A program made the translations under genes and the position numbers. DNA of 61,755 bases. It comes from Candidatus Odyssella thessalonicensis L13 (GTDB lineage: Bacteria > Pseudomonadota > Alphaproteobacteria > Paracaedibacterales > Paracaedibacteraceae). The stretch spans positions 1 through 61,755 of the forward strand of contig NZ_AEWF01000011.1 of the NCBI RefSeq assembly GCF_000190415.1. Reading direction: 5' to 3'. Shown piece after piece: positions 1-7,944 of the stretch. The notes under the pieces are model-generated. The model had not been told where the DNA came from, made no database searches, and saw only the letters and a program-made list of their open reading frames with translations. Positions within the stretch are counted from its first letter, which is position 1. Every line of letters begins with the position of its first letter.

Positions 1-605
1 CTAAAAGCCATTACATGGTTAATTTGATCAAAGCATGACTTTATATCGGCCTCCAAAACCCAGTATGCACCCCTCTTTTTTGCTAAGGTTACGAAGCATT
101 GTTCTATAGCATCAGCGGTACTACGACCTTTTCTGAAGCCATAAGAGTTTTGATCCGCAGTGGTCTCTGCAACAGGGTCAAGAGCTAGAAGGTGAAGTGC
201 CTGCATAGCTCTATCTCGCATTATTGGGATCCCGAGTGGCCTCTTCTTGCCATTGCTTTTCTCAATATAAACGCGTTTTAAAGGTAAAGGTTTGTACCCT
301 CTATGCTTTAGTTCGTTTATGGCAGCTGCTTTTCTTTCTGAAGTGGACCAGAGTTGTCGATCGACACCTGAGGTTCTCCTTCCTTCATTCTCTGTGACTC
401 GTTTAATGGCAAGGATCTTACCGTAAAATGAGCGTGTAAGAAGATGTTGTAAGGCTTTTACCTTGTTCCATCTTCCTGCTTGTATTGCCTTCACAATACG
501 CGCTTGGAGCTGCTGCACAGCCTTCTCAGCGGAAGACCAATTAAGTGCCTTCCAGTCGATTAGGTTGCGGGAGACTGCACCAGTATCCATATTTGTTACT
601 GTCAT
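1..605 (-). CDS. ltrA: Group II intron reverse transcriptase/maturase, N-terminal part (runs off left edge)
   Basis: The minus-strand frame opens at an ATG (603-605) and stays open to the window edge, about 201 codons. It reads like the N-terminal half of a group II intron-encoded protein. RT-0/1 residues resemble RRTSGVDRQLW (about residue 75), followed by KRVYIEKSNGKKRPLGIP and IMRDRAMQALHLLALDP, then SYGFRKGRSTADAI, and finally EADIKSCFDQINH, which matches the start of the RT domain around the first catalytic Asp. These proteins reverse-transcribe their own intron and act as maturase for splicing. The YADD box, domain X and any endonuclease domain would lie beyond the window. No frame break is visible, so the element may be active. 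The 595 nt upstream of this ORF are the intron's own 5' RNA domains. Confidence 0.9.
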   Translation of the reverse strand, partial: MTVTNMDTGAVSRNLIDWKALNWSSAEKAVQQLQARIVKAIQAGRWNKVKALQHLLTRSFYGKILAIKRVTENEGRRTSGVDRQLWSTSERKAAAINELKHRGYKPLPLKRVYIEKSNGKKRPLGIPIMRDRAMQALHLLALDPVAETTADQNSYGFRKGRSTADAIEQCFVTLAKKRGAYWVLEADIKSCFDQINHVMAF

Positions 606-1200
606 CTGCTTTGTTTCCTAAAACAGTTAGCCAAGTTTCTTGTGTTCAAAAGCTAGATGGAAGTGGGCCCACTTTCGTGTGAGGCATTAACCTCTATCTT
701 TACGATTACAGTAAAGCATTTGCTTTCTCCATCTTCCTTTACCCGCATCTCTATCAGCTAACCTTGCGGTACACCTTCCATATTGGAGAAATACGGGCTT
801 ACCGTGTTCCATTTATCCGACCATTGAATGGGTTAGGTTCTCTCTTTCCATCGGTGGTCTTTATGCCCATGAACAGGGAAATTTCAACCCTACTGCCGAC
901 CACGTTACCTTTTGGTTCAAGCTTATCAGCACCTTTAGCTTGTTCTTGCATAACGATGTTTATTAAGAGTTCACATATGTTAACCGTACCATTCGACCCT
1001 AGCTCCTTGCCGCCTTGGTGCTGGCAGCGCCTTCTTACCCTCACAAGTTCGAAGGAAGTCTTTCGACCTTGGACTACATTGTCAGAGGGCTTTATACAAT
1101 TTGTTACCTCATTGCATTACCTCCTAGGGTACAGCTGATGGGACAGCTGGTTCTTCTGCAAAGCAGTGAACATTCGCATAAATAGCTTTGCACGTCGCAC
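1..1200 (-). mobile_element. Group II intron, 5' part, inserted in umuC
   Basis: The 5' boundary is placed at base 1200 because the minus strand there begins GTGCG, the group II intron 5' consensus, directly after umuC coding sequence. Bases 606-1200 carry no credible gene (the short frames here overlap in both directions) and are expected to fold as ribozyme domains I to III, with the RT gene in domain IV. The 3' part with domains V and VI lies outside the window. Insertion is in the sense orientation of umuC, so splicing could restore the mRNA. Confidence 0.8.
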
Positions 1201-1230
1201 AAAGTTGTTGCAATCGAGGAGCCCTATCAT
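1201..1230 (-). pseudogene. umuC: umuC 5' exon (10 codons), split by the group II intron
   Basis: Downstream of umuD on the same strand, an ATG at 1228-1230 reads MIGLLDCNNF and then runs straight into the intron start. UmuC/DinB Y-family polymerases begin with a hydrophobic strand, DCNNF, then Y-x-S-C-E-R, so this is the first coding exon of umuC, encoding the error-prone polymerase V subunit. It starts 33 nt after the umuD stop, consistent with a umuDC operon. The rest of umuC is not in the window, so it cannot be checked here. If the intron still splices, the gene may be functional. Confidence 0.75.
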
Positions 1231-1263
1231 TTTTAAACGTGTCCATCTCTTTAAAAGATCCTC

Positions 1264-1752
1264 TTAGATAAACTGATGGACAACAGACGTAACCACGCCC
1301 CATACGGTGAAGTCCATTTCCGGAGTAATAACGATATTCTTATAAGCTGGATTCTCAGGCGCAAGAACACATTTATCGGGATAAATCTTGAGTCTTTTAA
1401 CGGTCAGTTCTCCATTTAAGACAGCAATTACTATACTATTATGTTTTGCCTTTAAAGACCGATCGACAACCAGAATATCATCATTATGGATACCTGCTCC
1501 TATCATAGAGTCTCCTGAAACTCGGACAAAGAAGGTAGCCGCGGGATGGGAGATTAAATGTTCATTGAGATCCAAGGATTTTTCCGCATAATCATCCGCC
1601 GGAGATGGAAACCCAGCTTGGACTCGACTGGAAAAAAGCGTTAAGTACACCTTAGAGTTTCTCGGAGTAATAATGCTGTCTAAGCTTGAGTCAAACTTTA
1701 GCAACCCAATGCTTGGTAGATAATGGATGCTATCTTGGATCTGAACATTCAT
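1264..1752 (-). CDS. umuD: UmuD-like SOS mutagenesis protein (S24 peptidase family)
   Basis: This is a LexA/UmuD-type self-cleaving protein. The cleavage site is Ala-Gly in VQAGFPSPADD, the catalytic Ser lies in VSGDSMIGAG, and the general-base Lys in LNGELTVKRL follows the usual spacing. After RecA-stimulated self-cleavage, UmuD' would partner UmuC in polymerase V. The chosen start (ATG at 1752) gives about 162 aa, slightly longer than the usual UmuD, and has a GAGGG ribosome-binding site. A longer frame up to 1815 would add 21 residues that look like a leader, not protein. No DNA-binding domain precedes the cleavage site, so it is not LexA. It sits directly upstream of the split umuC. A palindrome 70 nt upstream is a possible SOS operator. 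Confidence 0.9.
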   Translation of the reverse strand: MNVQIQDSIHYLPSIGLLKFDSSLDSIITPRNSKVYLTLFSSRVQAGFPSPADDYAEKSLDLNEHLISHPAATFFVRVSGDSMIGAGIHNDDILVVDRSLKAKHNSIVIAVLNGELTVKRLKIYPDKCVLAPENPAYKNIVITPEMDFTVWGVVTSVVHQFI

Positions 1753-1821
1753 AAGGCAAACCCTCAATGGTGAACAATAATCCTTATTATGCGACCATTT
1801 CCTATTAACAATCAATTCTTA

Positions 1822-1844
1822 TAAGTAAATCAAATTTTTACTTA
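1822..1844. promoter_or_regulatory. Interrupted palindrome upstream of umuD (possible operator)
   Basis: Arms TAAGTAAA and TTTACTTA are separated by 7 nt and lie 70 nt upstream of the umuD ATG. The location suits a repressor site over a promoter. It does not match the usual alphaproteobacterial LexA box (GAACN7GAAC or GTTCN7GTTC), so the repressor is not identified. Confidence 0.4.
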
Positions 1845-2087
1845 ATTTCTCTTAGAAGCCCTCCAACAAACCGGCTTCATGTAGAAGGGTGCAATAGAGT
1901 TAAGAACGCAATTTAAAATTTTTATTTCTTTCAATTTTACGTTGCTCATTTATAAGTGTAGTAATTGAGGTGTAATTTATCCCTTTAGGCATATTGAGCA
2001 GAGTTAATACGGACAATAAACTATGAGCCTATATGATGAGGGATAAGAAAGCCTATCTATCATTTTTACTCCTAGGAGGACCTTATA

Positions 2088-2639
2088 ATGAAGAAAATTA
2101 CCCATACTTTCTCTATACTTAGTACAAGCATAATTGGCCTTGCTCTTTCCGCAACCCTTGTTACAGCTAACGATTATTTAAGTAGGGCAGATGCTCAAAG
2201 ATATCAGATAGCCCAAGAGACTGAAAAAAGCAGTGAAGAAAATGAAAGATATTATGAAGGGTTAAACAATAAAAATTCCCAACTACTAATGCAGATTTAT
2301 AAAAAAGCAGCCCTAATTGCGAAAAGAGACGCTAAGGGTGAAGACTATTATTATTCACCACCGTTTGGTAGAACAGAAAAGGAACATCCCGATTTAAAAG
2401 AATATAAGGAATTTAAAGATGACCTTAAAAAGGACTCAGGCAAAAGTCAAGACTTTGATAAGCTCGTCAAATATGTAGAGGATAATTTCGATTGCCTTTA
2501 TAAGTTATATGAAGAGAAGAATTTCGCTAAGCTAGCATCCTTTAGGACAACAACAGTTTCTTTTGGAGAGCCATATGTGCCTGGAGGAAATGGGCGCTAT
2601 CGAATTAATATAATTAGCTTATCATCAACGCAACAGTAA
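2088..2639 (+). CDS. Secreted hypothetical protein, 183 aa
   Basis: I do not recognise the family. The first 27 residues are a clear Sec signal peptide: a basic MKK start, a hydrophobic core (ISTSIIGLALSATLV type), and a likely cut after VTA or TAN. The mature part is strongly charged, rich in Lys, Glu and Tyr, and probably mostly helical (the EETEKSSEENERYYEG and KEYKEFKDDLKKD regions). The ATG follows a strong AGGAGG 10 nt upstream. It stands alone, divergent from umuD, with a hairpin after the stop. It would act in the periplasm or outside the cell. Confidence 0.7.
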   Translation: MKKITHTFSILSTSIIGLALSATLVTANDYLSRADAQRYQIAQETEKSSEENERYYEGLNNKNSQLLMQIYKKAALIAKRDAKGEDYYYSPPFGRTEKEHPDLKEYKEFKDDLKKDSGKSQDFDKLVKYVEDNFDCLYKLYEEKNFAKLASFRTTTVSFGEPYVPGGNGRYRINIISLSSTQQ

Positions 2640-2654
2640 GACCTGATTTGTTAG

Positions 2655-2678
2655 AAGAGGCGCAGCGAGGCGTCTCTT
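2655..2678 (+). terminator. Hairpin after the 2088 gene
   Basis: Arms AAGAGGCGC and GCGTCTCTT pair with one G-T mismatch around a 6-nt loop, 16 nt after the stop codon. The following T content is weak, so this is only a plausible intrinsic terminator. Confidence 0.45.
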
Positions 2679-2849
2679 ATCACTAAAACACATAGTTCTA
2701 AAAACGTGATTGGGCAGCAAGATAGCGAGCCTAATAGAATACTCAAATATTTAAGAATTGCTTCCTTTTATCTTTGACGGCGATATATAAAGCTTGTATT
2801 TTGAAGCACAATAAATATTACCACATTAGCTTTTGAAGACTTAGATCAA

Positions 2850-3592
2850 ATGAATAAAGAAGCCGCTTTTCTACTTACAGAAGATTATGCAACCTTTCTG
2901 CTAGAGAGTACTCCTAAAAACTTATCATTATCAGTGTTTATCGAGGCTTCCCCTGAACTTGTCTCTAAATTACCTGACAGAACAATCTGTAAATATCTGT
3001 TGGTCAATCTACCTTCACGAGCACTTTTGAATCCTAGAGCCTAACGGACCTTTACAGCTTTGTTGATTGTCAACAAAGATACTTTATAGCAATATCGATC
3101 CCCGTAAAAAGTAACAAATATTCAGATATTGAAGAAGAAATCAGACAACTGTCTGAAGATCTCATAGGCCACTATCCTTATTTACAACGAGTAGCTATTG
3201 GACAAATATCAAGCTTATTTGAGGGCTTGCTTGAAGGATCTAAAGAATCCTTTTTGAGAAATATTGAATCTGTTCTCGAAGAGGAATTCAATTTGATTAA
3301 AAAGCCTTCGCTTCAGAGAAATAAAAGACATGACTGTATGATTAAATATAATTGGTTTATGATGAGCCCTTTCTTGGAAGCCTATGATCTTTTCATCCCT
3401 CTCCCAAACCACACTTTATTCTGGAGAGCTTTTGAAATTCAGAAGAATGGAAACTTAGATTATAATCCGGTGGAGCACTATATAAAAGAACGAAGGGGAG
3501 AAGAGGCGGTTAAAGAAGATTTCGACTTTCCATTTGTCGCGTATGGTCGAAGCCGCTTTGAGTTCTCCCCTCTCTCTGAGCAGCTTCAGTAG
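2850..3592 (+). pseudogene. Decayed hypothetical gene with a frameshift
   Basis: Two adjacent plus-strand frames look like one broken gene. Frame one (2850-3044, ATG start, 64 aa) ends ...SRALLNPRA. A second frame is open from 3038 to 3592 without any ATG or GTG, reading DLYSFVDCQQRYFIAIS onward and ending FEFSPLSEQLQ. A one- or two-base shift near 3035-3045 would join them into about 245 aa. Composition is soluble, with alternating helical segments. I recognise no domain. It may instead be two unrelated chance frames, although the second is long and gene-like. Confidence 0.4.
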
Positions 3593-3785
3593 ATTAATTA
3601 AGAAAAGTGGCAAGCAATTCAAAATGGAAGTTCTTCTCCCTCCATGGTCTGCTTTTAAAAGATATGAGATAAATAAGTGTTTACTTATTCTCGGCTTCTT
3701 AGAAAGCTATTCTTAACCTTCTATATCTTGCTAGGTTTGTTTTTTCAAAGAATTAAGCTTGGCTACTTCTTCTCACAAGGCAAGG

Positions 3786-4760
3786 TCAGGTTTTGATAAA
3801 TTGATATTTAACTTGATTCTTCTCGCCTTTATTCTTAAGAATTTCTTCTTGGAGGCCAAAGAGAAGATCTCGGCTTGCTGTCGCTGTAGAAATATCGGGA
3901 TGGAGTTGTAGATAGTCTTTCCGGGAAAACCAGTTTTCCTTAATGCGAGCTTGGGCAAATTGAAGGCGCGTCCGGTGATCCTGAGGAAGACGAGCAGCAG
4001 TTTGAGAATAGTCTTTCAGTGCCGCATATATGACCTTTAAGGAGAACTCAATAAAAGGCGTAGATTCTCCCAGGTTGTCACTTTCACCTAAAACACTATA
4101 GTATTCTTCTTGGTTCTGTTTTATTAAAACTTCTACTGGGATAAATTCAAATAGAGCATCTTCCTTCATAAGAAGTAGTTGCTGCCAGAATCGTCCCATC
4201 CTTCCATTCCCATCTGAAAAAGGATGAATGAACTCGAATTCATAATGGAAAATACAGGCTTTGATCAGCCAAGAGATATCAGAAGAGTGGGCAAGAAAGT
4301 TAAATAACTCTTCCATAAGAATGGGCACTCTTTTTGCAGGCGGGGCAATATGGCTGACTTCGTTTCCTTTTAGAATACCGACTCCCCCAGTCCGCCATTT
4401 CCCATTCTCCTCAATCAGACCAGCCATCAGAATAGCGTGAGCTTTCAACATATCCTCAACTTTAAGAGGATTAAAGCGATGAAGGTCCTCATAGAGAATA
4501 AATGCATTCTGGACCTCTAAGATATCTTTGGACGGCCCTATAACGCGCCTGCCTTCCAGGAGGGCTGTTACCTGATTAAGAGAGAGGGTATTCCCTTCAA
4601 TTGCTAAAGAGGCCTGAATACTTTTAATGTTATTTGATCGTCTTAAAGTAAGAGGAGTATCCGCTAGTTTACGACCTATGATCAGCCCTAATTCTCGACT
4701 AATATCTTGAGAGAGCTTTAAAATTAGAGGGGTGATTTTAAAAGGAGGAATATATTTCAT
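3786..4760 (-). CDS. Fic family protein with C-terminal winged-helix-like region
   Basis: The Fic core motif HPFSDGNGRMGR (near residue 180) carries the catalytic His and the nucleotide-binding loop, so AMP or a related group transfer to a hydroxyl side chain is expected. Near residue 55, SLAIEGN matches the class II inhibitory (S/T)xxxEGN motif located N-terminal to the Fic core, which blocks ATP until displaced. The last 60 residues (KDYLQLHPDISTATASRDL) look like a DNA-binding winged helix as in many Fic/DUF4172-type regulators. I chose the ATG at 4760 (MKYIPPFK) because the upstream ATG at 4790 lies inside a perfect palindrome. No toxin or antitoxin partner gene is adjacent, so a self-contained protein is likely. 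No good Shine-Dalgarno precedes 4760. Confidence 0.9.
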   Translation of the reverse strand: MKYIPPFKITPLILKLSQDISRELGLIIGRKLADTPLTLRRSNNIKSIQASLAIEGNTLSLNQVTALLEGRRVIGPSKDILEVQNAFILYEDLHRFNPLKVEDMLKAHAILMAGLIEENGKWRTGGVGILKGNEVSHIAPPAKRVPILMEELFNFLAHSSDISWLIKACIFHYEFEFIHPFSDGNGRMGRFWQQLLLMKEDALFEFIPVEVLIKQNQEEYYSVLGESDNLGESTPFIEFSLKVIYAALKDYSQTAARLPQDHRTRLQFAQARIKENWFSRKDYLQLHPDISTATASRDLLFGLQEEILKNKGEKNQVKYQFIKT

Positions 4761-4764
4761 AATT

Positions 4765-4790
4765 ATGATAGTATCATATGATACTATCAT
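4765..4790. promoter_or_regulatory. 26-bp perfect palindrome at the fic start
   Basis: The sequence is a perfect inverted repeat with half-site ATGATAGTATCAT, lying 5 nt upstream of the fic start codon. This is the expected place for an autoregulatory operator, possibly bound by the C-terminal winged helix of the Fic protein (inference). Confidence 0.6.
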
Positions 4791-5047
4791 TTGCCAAATT
4801 ATTTAGAATTAGATTATCTGGCTCTGATCACTGAGCACCCTACTTTAGATAGCAGCGGAGCAATTTTGCCTTAATCATAAAGAGAGGGATTATATTCTGT
4901 GTCGTTTTAACAGAAAATATTTATGAGAGTACGCTTTCTATCCAATACATAGTTCTCTATAATTTATAAAAATTGTCTAAAGTATTAGACTTAGCAGCCT
5001 AAAATTGTTATACATGAATCCATATTATAATAGACTAAGGAGAACCC

Positions 5048-5332
5048 ATGAGGGAATCATTGATTTCTAAAGTAGTGATGACGAGCGTTATAATTATAGG
5101 CATTGGTACCCTATTTAATGAACTTGCTCTACCCCCTTTATATTCCATGTATACAGCTGAACCCTTAAAAAGCTCAAGCAATAACAGCCTTAACTCTACT
5201 GAGAGTAAGATTGTAATTACTGAAAAAACAATCCATGATCTAGCTTGCTTTCAAATGGGTCTATCTCTTAAGACTCATTCTCCTCTAATGCTGAAATCTG
5301 CGAGTTATAAGAAATTATGCGGAGAGCATTAA
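5048..5332 (+). CDS. Small single-pass membrane or secreted protein, 94 aa
   Basis: Not recognised. Residues 8-30 (VVMTSVIIIGIGTLFNELAL) form one hydrophobic segment that may be a signal anchor. The remainder is Ser/Asn/Lys-rich with two Cys (residues 67 and 91), which might form a disulphide outside the membrane. The ATG has AAGGAGA 7 nt upstream, and a strong hairpin terminator lies 31 nt after the stop, so it behaves as a complete monocistronic gene. Confidence 0.6.
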   Translation: MRESLISKVVMTSVIIIGIGTLFNELALPPLYSMYTAEPLKSSSNNSLNSTESKIVITEKTIHDLACFQMGLSLKTHSPLMLKSASYKKLCGEH

Positions 5333-5362
5333 TCCTTACTTAGCTATATTTATAATCTAGTC

Positions 5363-5394
5363 TCTTTAAGAAAGAACTGTTTCTTTCTTAAAGA
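5363..5394 (+). terminator. Intrinsic terminator hairpin
   Basis: Perfect 14-bp stem with arms TCTTTAAGAAAGAA and TTCTTTCTTAAAGA around the loop CTGT, followed by a T-rich stretch, 31 nt after the small membrane-protein gene. Confidence 0.65.
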
Positions 5395-5851
5395 TCCTTG
5401 TTTCCTATAAATAAGGTAATGCTTATGCACCTACCGTCTTCAAAAATTTATATAAATAAGATTTAGAAGCTCTTAGCGTATTGCAAGCTGTATTCTTGCT
5501 AAGACCTCTGTTTTGAGTGATTGCTTGGTAGCTGTACTGTGCATGGCATTTAATAAAACCTAATCTTTTCTTCCTCTTGCCTGAGCAGATTAAAGATACT
5601 TTAGGGTTTATTCTTGAGGAAAACATAGAGTTTTTCAAAAGCCACTTACTTGATAGATAAGTTCTTCTTTGCCTATGCTAAACCTTGGGCGCTCAACCTC
5701 TAACTTTGGCTAATACTTCCTCATAACAGAGATTTAATCTCAAAGATGCTTGCTGACTAATACTTATATAAAATAATTCTAAAAACAGGTAAGTAATATT
5801 GCTTGCGTCTATGTATAATTCTTATGTATATAAATAAGTAATAACCCTTTA

Positions 5852-5932
5852 AAGGTTATCACGGGGAGATGAAACCTCCTGACTGACCTCAGGAAACCAA
5901 GCAACAATACTATCTCATCTCCTCAATTTTCT
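5852..5932 (+). ncRNA. Repeated folded RNA-like element, copy 1
   Basis: An 81-nt segment that recurs almost exactly at 30399-30479 on the opposite strand. It can fold into a closing stem GGAGATGA (5865-5872) with TCATCTCC (5915-5922), enclosing a hairpin TCCTGA-CTGACC-TCAGGA (5877-5894). A possible promoter precedes it: TTGCGT at 5803 and TATATA at 5827, 18 nt apart. Sequence outside the 81 nt is not shared between copies. No start codon or ribosome-binding site fits. Small RNA or leader RNA is the favoured reading; a mobile repeat is the alternative. The rest of 5395-6001 shows nothing else convincing. Confidence 0.5.
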
Positions 5933-6001
5933 TTCATCTTCTCTATCTCATATGTTTCTGCTAGATCCCTAAATGAAACTAAGCTCTATGATAGGTGCGC
6001 T

Positions 6002-6412
6002 TTATTGAAGATCTCCAGCTTTGTAAGTTGGTTGAAAGAACTTTGATGGGTTCCGGATGATCTTCCAGAAGACTATTATACATGAGCTCAAAATTACAAT
6101 TTTATGCATTAATACCTCAGTAGCGGTATTAAACACAGAGATTCCATAATACGTTTCAGCAATCTGAGGTAAGAATCCTATAATGCTTATGTGAATAAGA
6201 GGAAAAAAGAGGGCTTTATAAGTAGCGATGAAACTAACTACATATAAAACTGCTATCAACCCTATTACAACGGCCAAGCAAAATACCAGAAATTTGAGAA
6301 AGCCTGGTATAATTAAGGATGCTAATGTTATCCAAAATAGCATCCTATAAATTCTTAGCTTTCCATATTGCTCTTCAAGCCATTGAATATACACTAGCTG
6401 CTTCTTTGTCAT
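6002..6412 (-). CDS. Multi-pass membrane protein, 136 aa
   Basis: Unrecognised integral membrane protein. After a basic N-terminus (MTKKQLVYIQWLEEQYGKLRIYR) there are about four hydrophobic segments, near residues 24-42, 44-66, 68-85 and 100-118, with a polar tail. It lies downstream of the 327-aa membrane protein and the YdaS-like regulator on the same strand, so these three probably form one transcription unit. Function unknown. Confidence 0.55.
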   Translation of the reverse strand: MTKKQLVYIQWLEEQYGKLRIYRMLFWITLASLIIPGFLKFLVFCLAVVIGLIAVLYVVSFIATYKALFFPLIHISIIGFLPQIAETYYGISVFNTATEVLMHKIVILSSCIIVFWKIIRNPSKFFQPTYKAGDLQ

Positions 6413-6475
6413 TCTTACTGCTTCTTCTGGGTGTTAATGTTTATATTTTATTGCCTAGTCTATTTTCTTCACAGT

Positions 6476-7459
6476 TTATTTGTGGCTCTGTTTTTCCTCG
6501 TTAAGATGGCGATAGTCAGCATAGTCCCGAGCGTATTTTAAGGGCGAGGGTTCTCCTTTAGGCCAAGCGATAAAATCTTTGGAGCCATCATAGATCAAAC
6601 AGCCTGCTATTTCTTTATCCGATTCCTTAATTATGATGGGCCTTCCACCGCCTGTATAAATGAAATATAAATAAGTGTTAAATTGATGCGGCGCGGCTAA
6701 AAATATGAAAGCAGAAATTACGAAGCTGATTCCATAGGAGTTGTTCTTCGTGTGCTTATGTGAGAGTAAATAATGCCGAGTCACCATTACCAACGCAAAA
6801 ATTATCGGTATTGCACTTAGGCTTAAGAGTAATGATTTATGATTTAGCAGCCGAATTGGATAGTGAGGCTTTAAATTGAAGGATCCATACGCATCTATAG
6901 CTAAGCTCCAGAAGATCAGTGTTATGAGGCTAACATCAAAATATAGCCTGTAAGCTTTATAACTGTTATTACTCGAGAAATACCTCGCACCTATGCCTAT
7001 TACTGGAAAGTTAAGGAATACAGATAGAGCTAATAAGAAGCCGAACCTACTTAAATCAGTAAGCGTTGCCAAAGGAGGAAAGGCTACGACATATAAGGTA
7101 CCAAGTAGAGGTAGTATGCCCGAGGCCTGATATAAATCGTGAAGTGTTGTCCTATCCCTGTCTTCAACTTCTAGGGATGAGATGGCATAACGAGAGTTAA
7201 GCGGATGATTAAGACCTGTTTGCATTCTCTCAAGCGATTTTGCACAGAGAAAATAGAGTAGCCATAGTTTTAAGAAAGGCAAAGGAATGCAAAAGAAAAG
7301 GGTTAAAGGAGAGAATTCTTTTATAGATATCTGGTAAACATAACAGTAAGTGACTAATCCGATAATTAGTCCTATAGCAGCAACAAAGACTCCTATATGG
7401 GCATGAAAATAGGTGGATGCTTTATCAGTAAGTTTATCACATTTTGTACTAATCATCAT
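6476..7459 (-). CDS. Multi-pass membrane protein, 327 aa
   Basis: Not assigned to a family. About seven or eight hydrophobic helices are visible (for example near residues 22-42, 50-70, 115-135, 140-160, 170-190, 205-225, 245-265). The polar C-terminus is about 60 residues. It follows the 81-aa HTH gene on the same strand with a 24-nt gap, so expression is probably controlled by that regulator. Pairing with the 136-aa membrane protein downstream suggests a small membrane complex, but nothing indicates a substrate. Confidence 0.6.
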   Translation of the reverse strand: MMISTKCDKLTDKASTYFHAHIGVFVAAIGLIIGLVTYCYVYQISIKEFSPLTLFFCIPLPFLKLWLLYFLCAKSLERMQTGLNHPLNSRYAISSLEVEDRDRTTLHDLYQASGILPLLGTLYVVAFPPLATLTDLSRFGFLLALSVFLNFPVIGIGARYFSSNNSYKAYRLYFDVSLITLIFWSLAIDAYGSFNLKPHYPIRLLNHKSLLLSLSAIPIIFALVMVTRHYLLSHKHTKNNSYGISFVISAFIFLAAPHQFNTYLYFIYTGGGRPIIIKESDKEIAGCLIYDGSKDFIAWPKGEPSPLKYARDYADYRHLNEEKQSHK

Positions 7460-7483
7460 AATTTGTTTTCCATACTTAAAAGA

Positions 7484-7729
7484 TTAGATGACATTTTCCC
7501 AATCATAACGGGGTAGGATATCGCGAGCTTTGACTCGGCCTTGTGTTGCTTTTTCAATTCTTAAGCAATTGATAGGGTCAGGAAAACCTAATCCTTTAAG
7601 CCATCTATATATATTAGCAGGTCTGATTCCTAACACTTTAGCTAGTTTCCAAGCAGATCCCATAATATCCACTGCCCTCTGAACCTCTTCCTTGTTATAT
7701 TCTTGTGAATGGGTGCTTTTTTCCACCAA
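7484..7729 (-). CDS. YdaS/Cro-like HTH transcriptional regulator
   Basis: A short HTH protein. VQRAVDIMGSAWKLAKVLGIRPANIYRWLKGLGFPDP and NCLRIEKATQGRVKARDILP show the YdaS-antitoxin-like pattern: helix-turn-helix, then an amphipathic helix ending in a RxxxLxP-type motif, as in Cro-like repressors of prophages and toxin-antitoxin loci. The start is TTG at 7729 or the next codon GTG at 7726; AAGGTGA lies upstream. It faces a palindrome array (7757-7921) and is divergent from the 257-aa gene, so repression of both sides is likely. The toxin partner YdaT is not seen. Confidence 0.75.
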   Translation of the reverse strand: MVEKSTHSQEYNKEEVQRAVDIMGSAWKLAKVLGIRPANIYRWLKGLGFPDPINCLRIEKATQGRVKARDILPRYDWENVI

Positions 7730-7756
7730 TTGCTCTTCACCTTATGAGTTCACTTA

Positions 7757-7921
7757 TATCTTGTATATCACATCTATGTGTATCGTAGCTATATATATAT
7801 AGCAGCAATATATACAGTAGCTGTATATACATAGTAGCTGTATATAAGCAGTTGCAATATATACAGCTACTGTATATAGTTCTCATATAAAATTATGGAT
7901 ATAGGAATCGCATCCTATATA
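7757..7921. promoter_or_regulatory. Operator array between the YdaS-like gene and the 257-aa gene
   Basis: Two 21-bp palindromes with identical arms TATATACAG-N3-CTGTATATA sit at 7809-7829 and 7858-7878. Half-sites of the form TAGCTGTATATA lie between and before them. The two central triplets are TAG and CTA, so the sites are exact reverse complements. A further inverted repeat ATATAGGA-N6-TCCTATAT (7900-7921) lies over the ribosome-binding region. This is a classic arrangement for cooperative repressor binding in a divergent promoter. Confidence 0.65.
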
Positions 7922-7944
7922 TAAACTAACGGAGGGTAATAAAA

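Noticed and set aside
764-1138. 124-aa plus-strand frame
   Set aside because: It lies inside the RNA part of the group II intron, overlaps a similar frame on the other strand, and has no ribosome-binding site.
1264-1815. LexA repressor
   Set aside because: The protein lacks an N-terminal DNA-binding domain before the cleavage site and is followed by umuC, so UmuD fits better.
5423-5638. 71-aa minus-strand frame
   Set aside because: No clear ribosome-binding site, no recognised motif, and composition like the surrounding noncoding DNA. It could be an HTH scrap but cannot be supported.
5865-5922. Hammerhead ribozyme in the 81-nt element
   Set aside because: CTGACTGA resembles the CUGANGA core, but one base is extra and the required GAAA and cleavage-site arrangement is absent.
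7757-7921. CRISPR-like array
   Set aside because: The repeats are short palindromes with overlapping half-sites and no uniform spacers. An operator array explains them better, and no cas gene is present.
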